DNA from: Streptomyces griseoloalbus
GTDB lineage: Bacteria; Actinomycetota; Actinomycetes; Streptomycetales; Streptomycetaceae
Assembly (NCBI GenBank): GCA_014650015.1
Contig: BMUD01000014.1
Coordinates: 1 to 64,000 of the forward strand
Reading direction: 5' to 3'
DNA length: 64,000 nucleotides
This document shows, piece after piece, positions 24,666 through 34,331 of this stretch. Made by a program: the position numbers and the translations under genes. The first letter of the stretch is position 1. Each line of letters opens with the position of its first letter. The notes below the pieces were generated by a model. It saw only the letters and a program-made list of their open reading frames with translations, was not told the DNA's origin and did not search any database.

Positions 24666-25244
24666 TCACAGGTCATCTCGCCGGCGCGCCACGCGGTAGC
24701 GGAGGTGGACGACTTTCGAGCCGAAGGTGCGGGTGTCGACGAGTTCGAGATCCACCCGGCGCTCGTCCCGGGGGAAGAACGGAATGCCGCCGCCGACCAG
24801 CACCGGGTGGACCATGGCCCGGTACTCGTCGATCAGACCCGATGCGGCCGCCTCGGCGGCGAGAGTCGCGCCGCCGATCGCGATGTCGCCCTCCCCCGGC
24901 GCGGCTCGCAACCGCTCGATCTCCTCCGCCAGGCCGCCGGAGGCGAGGCGGGCATGGCCCTGCACCGCCGACAGCGTGGTGGAGAAGACCACCTTCGGGA
25001 GCGGCTTCCAGAGCGCGGTCCACTCGAGCTTGGCGTCGTCGAGCGAGGGGTCCTGGTCGGCGGTCTCCCAGTACAGCATCGTCTCGTACAGCCGTCGTCC
25101 CATCAGGTGGACGCCGACCTCCCGGATATCGTCGATCCAGAAGCGAAAGACGTCGTCGTCGGGTGCCGTCCAGTTGAAGTCGCCGTCCGGCCCGACGATG
25201 TAGCCGTCGAGTGAGATGTTCATCGAATAGGTCACGCTGCGCAT
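24666..25244 (-). CDS. Dihydrofolate reductase/RibD-C family protein
   Basis: This 192-residue protein has the DHFR-like RibD C-terminal fold. The N-terminus SVTYSMNISLDGYIVGPDG holds the family's Ser-x-Asp-Gly substrate motif. It continues HLMGRRLYETM, GGATLAAEAAASGLIDEY and ending HPVLVGGGIPFFP, the NADPH-side motif. These proteins are presumed NADPH-dependent reductases of unknown substrate. GAGGAGG eight bases before the ATG at 25244 fixes the start. It is a single-gene unit. Confidence 0.88.
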   Translation of the reverse strand: MRSVTYSMNISLDGYIVGPDGDFNWTAPDDDVFRFWIDDIREVGVHLMGRRLYETMLYWETADQDPSLDDAKLEWTALWKPLPKVVFSTTLSAVQGHARLASGGLAEEIERLRAAPGEGDIAIGGATLAAEAAASGLIDEYRAMVHPVLVGGGIPFFPRDERRVDLELVDTRTFGSKVVHLRYRVARRRDDL

Positions 25245-25656
25245 CAGAGGTCCTCCTCGTCCGGGTTCGACAGAACGACCGCCGGACGCCGCGAAACTCA
25301 TCGCGGCTCGCGGGATCCCCTGGGCGAGTGGCCTCACGAGCCCCTTGCGTCGGGAATCCCGGCCGCCGGAAGAAAGGCTGTCGGTACCGTCTTCGGCAGC
25401 GGAGGTGCCGAAGCGGAGCGCGCGGCGCCGATCGGCCCTGGTTCCGCCCCGAGGCCGGACAGAACAGAATCGTTTCGCCTGTGTACGTTTCGCCCGCGTA
25501 CTTCGAGGCGGGCGCGGTGGTGCGCCGCCTCCCCGCCCGGACTCGTTCCGCCAAGCCGGGCGACGGACGCGGACGCGCCGGGTGGTGTGCGGTCCACGTG
25601 ACGGACGGACATTGACCGTGGCGGGGCGCGGATCGCATGGTCAGGCATATGAGTGC
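25245..25656. other. Spacer between RibD-like gene and the EamA promoter
   Basis: About 410 bp with no convincing gene on either strand. Base composition is a little lower in GC around 25480-25510 but I see no motif there that I trust. Confidence 0.45.
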
Positions 25657-25711
25657 TTCACGGTACTGACCAAGTCCACTATGATGGACTGGACAGTGCA
25701 TCACGATGCAC
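25657..25711 (+). promoter_or_regulatory. HrdB-type promoter and operator for the EamA exporter
   Basis: TTCACG (25657-25662) and TATGAT (25680-25685) are separated by 17 bp, an excellent housekeeping-sigma promoter. Just after the expected start of transcription lies the perfect palindrome GTGCAT-cacg-ATGCAC (25696-25711). A repressor bound there would block initiation or elongation. Confidence 0.7.
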
Positions 25712-25758
25712 AATTCGCGTACAGGTCAGTTCTCGCACCCACGTCCCTGGAAGGCCCC

Positions 25759-26709
25759 GTGACCACCCCCAGCGCCGCCACCCCCTCCACCGCACCCGGT
25801 ACGGGGCACGGTCGGACGCCGCCGGCGGGCGCCTCGCGCGGGCGGGGCTCGCTCGGGCCGGTGGGTCTGGTGCTCGCCGGCGGGATCTCCGTGCAGTTCG
25901 GCGGGGCACTGGCGGTGACGCTGATGCCGCGGGCCGGTGCGCTCGGGGTCGTCACGCTGCGGCTGCTGGTGGCCGCGCTCGTGCTCATGGTGCTGTGCCG
26001 GCCCCGGCTGCGGGGGCACTCGCGCGCCGACTGGGGCACGGTGATCGTCTTCGGCATCGCCATGGCGGCGATGAACGGCCTCTTCTACCAGTCCGTCGCG
26101 CGCATCCCGCTCGGCCCGGCGGTCACGCTGGAGGTCCTCGGACCGCTCACGCTGTCCGTGCTGGCCTCCCGGCGCGCCGTCAACCTCGTCTGGGCGGCCC
26201 TCGCCCTCGCCGGCGTGTTCCTGCTCGGCGGCGGAGGCTTCGGCAGCCTCGACCCCCTGGGCGTCGCCTTCGCCCTGGGCGCGGGGGTCATGTGGGCGGC
26301 GTACATCCTCTTCAGCGCGCGCACGGGCCGCCGTTTCCCCCAGGCCGACGGACTCGCCCTCGCGATGGCCGTGGCGGCGGTGCTCTTCCTGCCGCTCGGC
26401 GTCATCGAGTCCGGTACGAAGCTCATCGACCCGACGACGCTCGCCCTGGGCGCGGCGGTCGCGCTGCTGTCCTCCGTGCTCCCGTACACCCTCGAACTCC
26501 TCGCCCTGCGCCGCCTGCCCGCCTCCACCTTCGCGATCCTGATGAGCCTGGAACCGGCCCTCGCGGCCACCGCGGGCTTCCTGATCCTCGACCAGGCCCT
26601 CTCCGCCACCGAGGCCGCCGCCATCGCCCTGGTCATCGGGGCGAGCATGGGTGCGGTACGGACCCAGGTGGGGCGGGGGCGCGCGAAGGGGCCGGCGGCG
26701 GCCTCCTGA
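25759..26709 (+). CDS. EamA/RhtA-family exporter
   Basis: This 316-residue DMT-superfamily protein has ten predicted membrane helices in two EamA repeats. It resembles RhtA-type threonine/homoserine exporters (GGISVQFGGALAVTLMPRAG, EVLGPLTLSVLASRR, SLEPALAATAGFLILDQ). It would export amino acids or related metabolites across the cytoplasmic membrane. I place the start at the GTG at 25759, supported by GGAAGG at 25749-25754. An upstream ATG at 25681 would overlap the -10 element. It lies alone behind a strong promoter with an overlapping operator. Confidence 0.85.
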   Translation: MTTPSAATPSTAPGTGHGRTPPAGASRGRGSLGPVGLVLAGGISVQFGGALAVTLMPRAGALGVVTLRLLVAALVLMVLCRPRLRGHSRADWGTVIVFGIAMAAMNGLFYQSVARIPLGPAVTLEVLGPLTLSVLASRRAVNLVWAALALAGVFLLGGGGFGSLDPLGVAFALGAGVMWAAYILFSARTGRRFPQADGLALAMAVAAVLFLPLGVIESGTKLIDPTTLALGAAVALLSSVLPYTLELLALRRLPASTFAILMSLEPALAATAGFLILDQALSATEAAAIALVIGASMGAVRTQVGRGRAKGPAAAS

Positions 26710-27028
26710 CCGTCGTCGGCGTGGCGCGGCGCGGGCCGGTGCCCCCCACCGAGCACTCCGCCCGGATCGCCACCACGGCCGATGAGGCACGCAGGACCAC
26801 GAGCACGGCGGGTTCCCCCTCCCGCGACGCCGCCCGGGCGGCGTCCCCGAGGTCCCGCACCGCGTGAGGACGTCGTCCCGTACCCGGAGGCCGTGGTGAT
26901 GCGGAGGGCCGGGCTGCGGCGGAACGGGCGGCGGGTGTCCCGCCCCGGCGGCTGCTGCCGCGGCGAGTACGGAACGTGCGCATCAGTGAGTGCGCGGAGC
27001 ACCGGCGGCACCTCCCCCGAATTTCATG
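26710..27028. other. Spacer before the acyl-CoA operon
   Basis: About 320 bp separate the EamA stop from the operator at 27029. A minus-strand frame containing AVRDLGDAARAAS and VLVVLRASSAVVAIRA looks somewhat protein-like. It has no ribosome-binding site or family match that I recognise, so I do not call a gene. Confidence 0.4.
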
Positions 27029-27044
27029 CAAGCACGCTTGCTTG
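27028..27044. promoter_or_regulatory. TetR-type operator of the acyl-CoA operon
   Basis: Two overlapping perfect palindromes occur: GCAAGC-ac-GCTTGC (27028-27041) and CAAGCA-cgct-TGCTTG (27029-27044), in an AT-rich island 75 bp before the first gene. The half-site GCAAGC resembles sites used by TetR regulators of actinobacterial fatty-acid operons. The TetR gene ending this operon (36667) is the natural candidate binder. Confidence 0.6.
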
Positions 27045-27116
27045 TTTCTGGGCCCGCTGCCATGCTCCGAACAACCGCGCCACACCGCCGTGTCCGTGTC
27101 CCGAGGGGAGCGCCTC

Positions 27117-27917
27117 GTGTCCGATCCGACGCCCGTGATCGACGACCTGCGTGAGGAGAGCGAGGAGCTCGACCGGCTGGTGGCCGGGCTGAGTCCCCAG
27201 CGGTGGGCGCTCGCGACGCCCGCCCCCGGCTGGACCGTGGCCCACCAGATCGCCCACCTCACCTGGACCGACCGCGCCGCGCTGGTCGCCGTCACCGACG
27301 CGGACGGGTTCCGGGCGCTGGTCGAGAGGGCCCTCGCCGCCCCGCACACCTTCGTGGACGAGGGCGCCGAGGAGCAGGCCCGGCTCACCCCCGCCGAACT
27401 CCTCACGCGGTGGCGTGAGGGGCGTGCGGCGCTGGAGAAGGCGCTGCGGGAGGCTCCGTCCGGCGCGCGCTTCCCCTGGTACGGGCCACGCATGTCCGCC
27501 GCCTCCATGGCCACCGCCCGTCTCATGGAGACCTGGGCCCATGGACTGGACGTGGCGGACACGATCGGTGTGATGCGGCCACCCACCGACCGGCTCAGGC
27601 ATGTGGCCCGGCTCGGGGTGCGCACCAGGGACTTCGCCTTCGGGGTGCACGGGCTCACCCCGCCCGCCGACCCCTTCCGGGTCGAGCTCGTCGCACCGGG
27701 CGGCGGCGAGCCGTGGGTCCACGGCCCCGAGGACGCCCCCCAGCGCGTCACCGGCCCCGCCCTCGACTTCTGCCTCCTGGTCACCCAGCGCGCCCACCGC
27801 GCCGACCTCGCCCTCACCGCCGAGGGCCCCGACGCCGACCGCTGGCTGGACATCGCCCAGGCCTTCGCCGGCCCGCCCGGCGACGGACGGACGCCGAAGG
27901 GGGACACCGCGCGGTGA
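27117..27917 (+). CDS. DinB/maleylpyruvate-isomerase-like metal-binding protein (TIGR03084 type)
   Basis: This 266-residue protein belongs to the DinB-like superfamily, TIGR03084 subgroup. It has the helical bundle segments [18 protein letters not shown] and [18 protein letters not shown], which supply the three metal-binding His residues, and a C-terminal MDMPI-like domain. Family members often use mycothiol or act in acyl/aromatic catabolism, and its exact role here is unknown. The GTG at 27117 follows GAGGGGAG. It is the first gene of the acyl-CoA operon and overlaps the AtuA gene by GTGA. Confidence 0.8.
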   Translation: MSDPTPVIDDLREESEELDRLVAGLSPQRWALATPAPGWTVAHQIAHLTWTDRAALVAVTDADGFRALVERALAAPHTFVDEGAEEQARLTPAELLTRWREGRAALEKALREAPSGARFPWYGPRMSAASMATARLMETWAHGLDVADTIGVMRPPTDRLRHVARLGVRTRDFAFGVHGLTPPADPFRVELVAPGGGEPWVHGPEDAPQRVTGPALDFCLLVTQRAHRADLALTAEGPDADRWLDIAQAFAGPPGDGRTPKGDTAR

Positions 27918-29596
27918 CCGCCTCGGCCCTGCGCGTCGGCAACGCCTCCGGCTTCTACGGCGACCGCTTCGACGCCATGCGCGAGATGCTCACCGGCGGC
28001 CCGCTGGACGTCCTCACCGGCGACTATCTCGCCGAGCTGACCATGCTGATCCTCGGCCGTGACCGGCTGAAGGACCCGAACGCCGGGTACGCCCGCACCT
28101 TCCTGCGCCAACTGGAGGAGTGCCTCGGCCTCGCCCACGAGCGGGGCGTCAAGATCGTCGCCAACGCCGGCGGGCTCAACCCCGCCGGACTCGCCGACGC
28201 CGTGCGTGCCCTCGCCGACCGGCTCGGCATCCCCGTACGGGTCGCGCACGTCGAGGGCGACGACCGCACCACCGCCCACCCGGGCAGCCTCGCCGCCCAC
28301 GCCTACCTCGGTGGCTTCGGCATCGCCCAGTGCCTGCGCGCGGGAGCCGACGTCGTCGTCACCGGGCGGGTCACCGACGCGGCCCTGGTCACCGGGCCCG
28401 CCGCCGCCCACTTCGGCTGGGCGCCCACGGAGTACGACCGGCTCGCGGGCGCGGTCGTCGCCGGGCACGTGCTGGAGTGCGGGGCGCAGGCGACCGGCGG
28501 CAACTACGCGTTCTTCGGCGAGGGCGGGGCCGTGCGGCCCGGCTTCCCCCTCGCCGAACTGCACCAGGACGGCAGCAGCGTCATCACCAAGCATCCCGGC
28601 ACCGGCGGCCTGGTCGACGTCGGCACGGTGACGGCCCAGCTGCTCTACGAGACGGCCGGGGCCCGGTACGCGGGCCCGGACACCACGGCTCGCCTGGACA
28701 CCGTACGGCTCACCCAGGAGGGCCGGGACCGGGTGCGGATCGACGGCGTCGTGGGCGAGGCCCCGCCCCCGGCCCTCAAGGTCGGCGTCAACCGCCTCGG
28801 CGGCTTCCGGAACGAGGTCGTCTTCGTCCTCACCGGACTGGACATCGAGTCCAAGGCGGCGCTCGTCCGGCGGCAGATGGGCGCCGTCTTCGCCGAGTCC
28901 CGGCCCGCCCACGTCGACTGGGACCTGGTGCGCACCGACCGGCCCGACGCTCCGACCGAGGAGACGGCGAGCGCACTGCTGCGGCTCGTCGTGCGGGACC
29001 CCGTCCAGGAGAAGGCCGGACGGGCACTGAGCGGAGCCGCGGTCGAACTGGCGCTGTCCAGTTATCCCGGCTTCCACGTGCTGGCACCTCCGGGCAGGGG
29101 CACCCCGTACGGCGTCTTCGAGACCGCCCACGTTCCGCAGGACGCCGTCGGCCACGTGGCCGTCCTCCACGACGGCCGCCGCGTGCCCGTGCCCGCCCCC
29201 CGGGACACCGCCGCACTCGACGCCGTACCGGAACCGCCCCTGCCCGAGCCGCTCCCGCCGGGGCCCGTCCGCCGCGCCCCGCTCGGCCTCGTCGCCGGCG
29301 CCCGCAGCGGCGACAAGGGCGGCGACGCCAACGTCGGCGTGTGGGCGCGGACCGATGACGCCTGGCGCTGGCTCGCGCACGAGCTGACCGCCGACCGGTT
29401 CCGGGAGCTGATCCCCGAGGCCCGCGACCTGCCCGTCACCCGGCACACACTCCCGAACCTGCGCGCCCTGAACTTCGTCGTCGAGGGGATCCTCGGCGAG
29501 GGCGTCGCCGCGCAGGCCCGTTTCGATCCGCAGGCCAAGGCGCTCGGCGAATGGCTGCGCTCCCGGCACCTCGACATCCCGGAGGCCCTGCTGTGA
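27914..29596 (+). CDS. AtuA-like (DUF1446) acyclic terpene utilisation protein
   Basis: This 560-residue protein has an N-terminal DUF1446/AtuA domain. It starts [20 protein letters not shown] and includes [13 protein letters not shown] and [21 protein letters not shown] smaller C-terminal AtuA-associated domain is marked by [18 protein letters not shown]. In Pseudomonas atuA belongs to the citronellol/geranyl-CoA pathway, but its chemistry is not established. Here it precedes an acyl-CoA carboxylase pair, mirroring the atu/liu arrangement. It overlaps both flanking genes by GTGA. Confidence 0.85.
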   Translation: MTASALRVGNASGFYGDRFDAMREMLTGGPLDVLTGDYLAELTMLILGRDRLKDPNAGYARTFLRQLEECLGLAHERGVKIVANAGGLNPAGLADAVRALADRLGIPVRVAHVEGDDRTTAHPGSLAAHAYLGGFGIAQCLRAGADVVVTGRVTDAALVTGPAAAHFGWAPTEYDRLAGAVVAGHVLECGAQATGGNYAFFGEGGAVRPGFPLAELHQDGSSVITKHPGTGGLVDVGTVTAQLLYETAGARYAGPDTTARLDTVRLTQEGRDRVRIDGVVGEAPPPALKVGVNRLGGFRNEVVFVLTGLDIESKAALVRRQMGAVFAESRPAHVDWDLVRTDRPDAPTEETASALLRLVVRDPVQEKAGRALSGAAVELALSSYPGFHVLAPPGRGTPYGVFETAHVPQDAVGHVAVLHDGRRVPVPAPRDTAALDAVPEPPLPEPLPPGPVRRAPLGLVAGARSGDKGGDANVGVWARTDDAWRWLAHELTADRFRELIPEARDLPVTRHTLPNLRALNFVVEGILGEGVAAQARFDPQAKALGEWLRSRHLDIPEALL

Positions 29597-31191
29597 CGGT
29601 CCTCGACTCCGCCCTCGACACGACCGGCCCCGACTACCGGGAGCACCGCGAGGCCATGCTCGCCAAGCTCGTCGAACTCGACGCCGAACACGCCAAGGCC
29701 CTCGCGGGCGGCGGCGGGAAGTACGTCGAGCGGCACCGCGGGCGCGGCAAACTTCTCGCCCGCGAGCGCATCGAACTGCTCCTCGACCCCGACACGCCCT
29801 TCCTGGAACTGTCCCCGCTGGCCGCCTGGGGGAGTGAGTACGCGGTCGGCGCCTCGCTCGTCACCGGCATCGGTGTCGTCGCGGGCGTGGAGTGCCTGAT
29901 CACCGCCAACGACCCGACCGTACGCGGCGGTGCCAGCAACCCGTGGAGCCTGAGGAAGGCCCTGCGCGCCAACGACATCGCGCTCGCCAACCGGCTGCCC
30001 TGCGTCAGCCTGGTGGAGTCCGGCGGCGCCGACCTGCCCTCGCAGAAGGAGATCTTCATCCCGGGCGGCGCGATCTTCCGGGACCTGACCCGGCTGTCGG
30101 CGGCCGGCATCCCGACCATCGCCGTCGTCTTCGGCAACTCCACGGCCGGAGGCGCGTACATCCCCGGGATGTCCGACCACGTGATCATGGTGAAGGAGCG
30201 GGCGAAGGTGTTCCTCGGCGGCCCGCCGCTGGTGAAGATGGCCACCGGGGAGGAGAGCGACGACGAATCCCTGGGCGGCGCCGAGATGCACGCGCGCGTG
30301 TCGGGCCTCGCCGACTACTTCGCCGTCGACGAGCCGGACGCGCTGAGGCAGGCCCGCCGGGTCGTGGCCCGCCTCAACCACCGCAAGGCGTACGGCGATC
30401 CGGGACCCGCCGCCCCGCCCGCGTACGACGAGGACGAGCTCCTGGGCATCGTCCCCGGCGACCTGAGGCTCCCCTTCGACCCGCGCGAGGTCATCGCCCG
30501 GATCGTCGACGCCTCCGACTACGACGAGTTCAAACCGCTGTACGGGACCAGCCTGACCACCGGCTGGGCGACGCTTCACGGCTATCCCGTCGGCATCCTC
30601 GCCAACGCCCGGGGGGTCCTCTTCAGCGAGGAGTCCCAGAAGGCCGCCCAGTTCATCCAGCTCGCCAACCAGCGCGACATCCCGCTCCTCTTCCTGCACA
30701 ACACCACCGGCTACATGGTCGGCAAGGAGTACGAGCAGGGCGGCATCATCAAGCACGGCGCGATGATGATCAACGCGGTGAGCAATTCGCGCGTCCCGCA
30801 CCTGTCCGTCCTCATGGGCGCCTCCTACGGCGCCGGGCACTACGGCATGTGCGGGCGCGCGTACGACCCGCGGTTCCTGTTCGCCTGGCCCGGCGCCAAG
30901 TCCGCCGTCATGGGCCCGCAGCAGCTCGCCGGCGTGCTCTCCATCGTCGCCCGGCAGTCGGCGACGGCGAAGGGACGGCCGTACGACGACGAGGCGGACG
31001 CGGCGCTGCGCGCCATGGTGGAGCAGCAGATCGAGTCCGAGTCGCTGCCCATGTTCCTGTCGGGGCGGCTGTACGACGACGGCGTCATCGACCCGCGCGA
31101 CACCCGCACCGTCCTCGGCCTGTGCCTGTCGGCCATCCACACCGCGCCCTACGAGGGCGCGCGCGGTGGCTTCGGCGTCTTCCGGATGTGA
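29593..31191 (+). CDS. Acyl-CoA carboxylase beta (carboxyltransferase) subunit
   Basis: This 532-residue carboxyltransferase is of the geranyl-/methylcrotonyl-CoA carboxylase type. It has the N-terminal acyl-CoA site (VESGGADLPSQKEIF, GNSTAGGAYIPGMSDHVIMV). The C-terminal carboxybiotin domain has LFLHNTTGYMVGKEYEQGG, and MGASYGAGHYGMCGRAYDP follows. The ASYGAGNYGM-like motif and the Gly-rich oxyanion sites place it nearer MCC/GCC beta than propionyl-CoA carboxylase. With the alpha subunit encoded next it carboxylates a 3-methyl-branched enoyl-CoA. It overlaps atuA by GTGA. Confidence 0.92.
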   Translation: MTVLDSALDTTGPDYREHREAMLAKLVELDAEHAKALAGGGGKYVERHRGRGKLLARERIELLLDPDTPFLELSPLAAWGSEYAVGASLVTGIGVVAGVECLITANDPTVRGGASNPWSLRKALRANDIALANRLPCVSLVESGGADLPSQKEIFIPGGAIFRDLTRLSAAGIPTIAVVFGNSTAGGAYIPGMSDHVIMVKERAKVFLGGPPLVKMATGEESDDESLGGAEMHARVSGLADYFAVDEPDALRQARRVVARLNHRKAYGDPGPAAPPAYDEDELLGIVPGDLRLPFDPREVIARIVDASDYDEFKPLYGTSLTTGWATLHGYPVGILANARGVLFSEESQKAAQFIQLANQRDIPLLFLHNTTGYMVGKEYEQGGIIKHGAMMINAVSNSRVPHLSVLMGASYGAGHYGMCGRAYDPRFLFAWPGAKSAVMGPQQLAGVLSIVARQSATAKGRPYDDEADAALRAMVEQQIESESLPMFLSGRLYDDGVIDPRDTRTVLGLCLSAIHTAPYEGARGGFGVFRM

Positions 31192-31196
31192 GGCCC

Positions 31197-33089
31197 ATGA
31201 TTACTTCCGTTCTGGTGGCGAACCGGGGCGAGATCGCCTGCCGTGTCGCCCGCACCTGCCGTGAGCTGGGCATCCGGACGGTCGCCGTGCACTCGGACGC
31301 CGACGGGAACGCGCTCCACGCGCGCGTGGCCGACACGGCGGTACGGCTGCCGGGGTCGGCGCCCGCCGACACCTATCTGCGCGGCGACCTGATCGTGAAG
31401 GCGGCCCTCGCGGCCGGCGCGGACGCCGTGCACCCCGGCTACGGCTTCCTCTCCGAGAACGCCGGCTTCGCGCGTGCCGTCCGCGACGCCGGCCTGGTGT
31501 GGATCGGGCCGCCCCCGGAGGCGATCGAGGCGATGGCGTCGAAGACGCGCGCCAAGGAGCTGATGGGGATCGCGCCGCTCGGCGAGGTCACCGAGGCCGA
31601 TCTGCCGGTGCTGGTGAAGGCGGCGGCGGGCGGCGGCGGGCGCGGGATGCGCGTCGTACGGCGCCTCGCGGACCTGGACGGCGAACTGGCCGCCGCCCGC
31701 GCGGAGGCCGCCAGTGCCTTCGGCGACGGCGAGGTGTTCACCGAGCCGTACGTGGAGGGCGGGCGCCACGTCGAGGTGCAGGTCCTCGCCGACACGCACG
31801 GCACCGTGTGGGCGCTCGGCACCCGCGACTGCTCCCTCCAGCGCCGCCACCAGAAGGTGATCGAGGAGGCCCCGGCACCCGGGCTGTCCGGGCGGCTCAC
31901 CGGCGAACTGCACGCCCTCGCCGTACGGGCCGCCCGCGCCGTCGGCTACGTCGGTGCCGGCACCGTCGAGTTCCTCGTCGCCGGCGACCGGGCGCACTTC
32001 CTGGAGATGAACACCCGCCTCCAGGTGGAACACCCGGTCACCGAGGCCGTGTTCGGCGTCGATCTCGTCGCCGAGCAGATCCGGGTCGCCGAGGGCCACG
32101 CCCTGGACGACGACCCCCCGCGCGCGCGGGGGCACGCCGTCGAGGCGCGCCTCTACGCCGAGGACCCCGCCCAGGACTGGGCCCCGCAGACCGGCCGCCT
32201 GCACCGCCTCGCCGTCCCCGACGCCGTCCGCCTGGACACCGGCTACACCGACGGCGACGACATCGGCGTCCACTACGACCCCCTGCTCGCCAAGGTCGTC
32301 GCCCACGCCCCCACCCGCGCGCAGGCGCTCCGCAAGCTGGCGTCCGCCCTGGAACGCGCGGTGATCCACGGCCCCGTCACCAACCGGGACCTCCTCGTCC
32401 GCTCCCTGCGCCACCAGGAGTTCGCGGAGGGCCGCATGGACACCGGCTTCTACGACCGTCACCTCCCCGAGCTGACCCGACCGGTCCCGGACCCGTACGC
32501 CCCGCTGGCCGCCGCCCTCGCCGACGCCCACGGCCGCTCCCGCTTCGGCGGCTGGCGCAACCTGCCGGCGCAGCCGCAGATCAAGCGGTACCTGATGGCG
32601 GGCGAGGAACACGAGGTGCGCTACCGGCACACACGGGAGGGCCTCGCGGCCGACGGGGTGCGGGTGGTGCACGCCGATGCCGGTCTCGTCGTCCTCGACG
32701 TGGACGGCGTACGCCGCAGGTTCGCCGTCGGCCGCTACGGCGACCGGGTGTACGTGGGCGCCACCGCCCTCACCGCCCTGCCCCGCTTCCCCGACCCCGC
32801 CGCCCAGCACGCCCCGGGCTCCCTGCTGGCCCCCATGCCGGGCACGGTCGTCCGCATCGCCGACGGGCTGGCGGAGGGGGCCGTGGTCGAGGCCGGACAG
32901 CCCCTGCTCTGGCTGGAGGCCATGAAGATGCAGCACGGGATCACGGCCCCGGTCGCGGGCACCCTGAGCGCCTTGCACGCCGTGACGGGACAGCAGGTGG
33001 AGCCGGGCATGGTGCTGGCTGTGGTGCAACCCCCCCAGGAGCGCGGGGCCGTGCCCGATGGGCGGCTACCGCCGCGTGGGCGCGAGTAA
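31197..33089 (+). CDS. Acyl-CoA carboxylase alpha subunit (biotin carboxylase + BCCP)
   Basis: This 630-residue biotin carboxylase/carrier protein has an N-terminal SVLVANRGEIACRVARTCRE and the ATP-grasp loop VKAAAGGGGRGMRVV. The catalytic FLEMNTRLQVEHPVTE follows, and the C-terminal biotinyl domain has EAMKMQHG with the biotin-accepting Lys577. Between AKELMG and LPVLVKAA the chain is about 10-20 residues shorter than in most family members, a small deletion at a variable loop. The ATG at 31197 begins five bases after the beta subunit stop. It works with the carboxyltransferase at 29593. Confidence 0.92.
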   Translation: MITSVLVANRGEIACRVARTCRELGIRTVAVHSDADGNALHARVADTAVRLPGSAPADTYLRGDLIVKAALAAGADAVHPGYGFLSENAGFARAVRDAGLVWIGPPPEAIEAMASKTRAKELMGIAPLGEVTEADLPVLVKAAAGGGGRGMRVVRRLADLDGELAAARAEAASAFGDGEVFTEPYVEGGRHVEVQVLADTHGTVWALGTRDCSLQRRHQKVIEEAPAPGLSGRLTGELHALAVRAARAVGYVGAGTVEFLVAGDRAHFLEMNTRLQVEHPVTEAVFGVDLVAEQIRVAEGHALDDDPPRARGHAVEARLYAEDPAQDWAPQTGRLHRLAVPDAVRLDTGYTDGDDIGVHYDPLLAKVVAHAPTRAQALRKLASALERAVIHGPVTNRDLLVRSLRHQEFAEGRMDTGFYDRHLPELTRPVPDPYAPLAAALADAHGRSRFGGWRNLPAQPQIKRYLMAGEEHEVRYRHTREGLAADGVRVVHADAGLVVLDVDGVRRRFAVGRYGDRVYVGATALTALPRFPDPAAQHAPGSLLAPMPGTVVRIADGLAEGAVVEAGQPLLWLEAMKMQHGITAPVAGTLSALHAVTGQQVEPGMVLAVVQPPQERGAVPDGRLPPRGRE

Positions 33090-33146
33090 CCACAGACCGC
33101 CCGCCCCCTCCACGCGACGCGAGGCCCCTCCCTCTTAGGAGCGCTC

Positions 33147-34304
33147 ATGCCCGTCATAGAGACCGAAGAGCACAAGGCTCTCCGCGCAGCCGTCGCCGCC
33201 CTGGGCGGGAAATACGGCCGCGCCTACCTCACCCGCACCGCCGCCGAAGGCCGCCACCCCCACGAACTCTGGTCGGAAGCCGCCGGGCTCGGCTATCTCG
33301 GCGTCAATCTGCCGGAGGCACACGGCGGCGGGGGCGGCGGCATATCCGAACTCTCCATCGTGCTGGAGGAACTCGGCGCGGCCGGCTGTCCCCTCCTCAT
33401 GCTCATCGTCTCGCCGGCCATCTGCGGCACCGTCATCGCCCGCTTCGGCACCGAGGCCCAGAAACAGCAGTGGCTCCCGGCGCTGGCCGACGGCACCCGC
33501 ACCATGGCCTTCGGCATCACCGAACCGGACGCCGGCTCCAACTCCCACCGCATCACCACCACAGCCCGCAAGGACGGCGCCGACTGGCTCCTCACCGGCC
33601 GCAAGGTGTTCGTCTCCGGAGTCGACATCGCCGACGCCACCCTCATCGTCGGCCGCACGGAGGACGCCCGCACCGGACGCCTCAAGCCCTGCCTGTTCAT
33701 CGTCCCGCGTGACACCGAGGGCTTCCGTCGGCGGCCCATCGACATGGAACTGAACGCCGCCGAGAAGCAGTTCGAGCTCGTCCTCGACGACGTACGGCTG
33801 CCCGCCGACGCGCTCGTGGGCGACGAGGACGCGGGCCTGCTCCAGCTCTTCGCCGGCCTCAACCCCGAACGCGTCATGACCGCCGCCTTCGCGATCGGCA
33901 TGGGGCGTTACGCACTGGCCCGCGCCGTGGAGTACGCGCGTGAGCGCACCGTCTGGGACGCCCCCATCGGCGCCCACCAGGCCATCGCCCACCCCCTCGC
34001 CCAGGCGCACATCGACCTCGAACTGGCCCGCCTGATGACGCAGAAGGCCGCCCACCTGTACGACGCCGGTGACGACACGGGCGCGGGCGAGGCCGCCAAC
34101 ATGGCCAAGTACGCGGCCGCCGAGGCCTGTGTGAAGGCGGTCGACCAGGCCGTGCACACCCTGGGCGGCAACGGCCTCACGCGCGAGTTCGGGCTCGCCT
34201 CGCTGATAACGGCCGCGCGCGTGTCCCGTATCGCCCCGGTGAGCCGGGAGATGATCCTCAACTACGTCTCCCACCAGACCCTGGGTCTGCCCAAGTCGTA
34301 CTAG
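33147..34304 (+). CDS. Acyl-CoA dehydrogenase
   Basis: This 385-residue FAD-dependent dehydrogenase introduces an alpha-beta double bond into an acyl-CoA. It has the mid-domain FAD/substrate motif AFGITEPDAGSNSHRITTTA, the strand VFVSGVDIADATLIVG and the C-terminal helix segment VHTLGGNGLTREFGL. The protein is complete. The catalytic Glu position was not assigned. TTAGGAGC before the ATG is the ribosome-binding site. Order in the operon (carboxylase, dehydrogenase, ligase, hydratase) indicates stepwise degradation of a branched or aromatic-side-chain acid. Confidence 0.92.
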   Translation: MPVIETEEHKALRAAVAALGGKYGRAYLTRTAAEGRHPHELWSEAAGLGYLGVNLPEAHGGGGGGISELSIVLEELGAAGCPLLMLIVSPAICGTVIARFGTEAQKQQWLPALADGTRTMAFGITEPDAGSNSHRITTTARKDGADWLLTGRKVFVSGVDIADATLIVGRTEDARTGRLKPCLFIVPRDTEGFRRRPIDMELNAAEKQFELVLDDVRLPADALVGDEDAGLLQLFAGLNPERVMTAAFAIGMGRYALARAVEYARERTVWDAPIGAHQAIAHPLAQAHIDLELARLMTQKAAHLYDAGDDTGAGEAANMAKYAAAEACVKAVDQAVHTLGGNGLTREFGLASLITAARVSRIAPVSREMILNYVSHQTLGLPKSY

Positions 34305-34331
34305 GGCCGCCGTGGCCGCCTTGGAGGAACC

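Noticed and set aside
26633-29569. 978-codon minus-strand frame
   Set aside because: Antisense shadow of the DinB-like and AtuA genes. The short protein-like piece near 26740-26860 lacks a start, SD or family match.
29062-31140. 692-codon minus-strand frame
   Set aside because: Shadow of the carboxyltransferase gene; no ribosome-binding site and biased composition.
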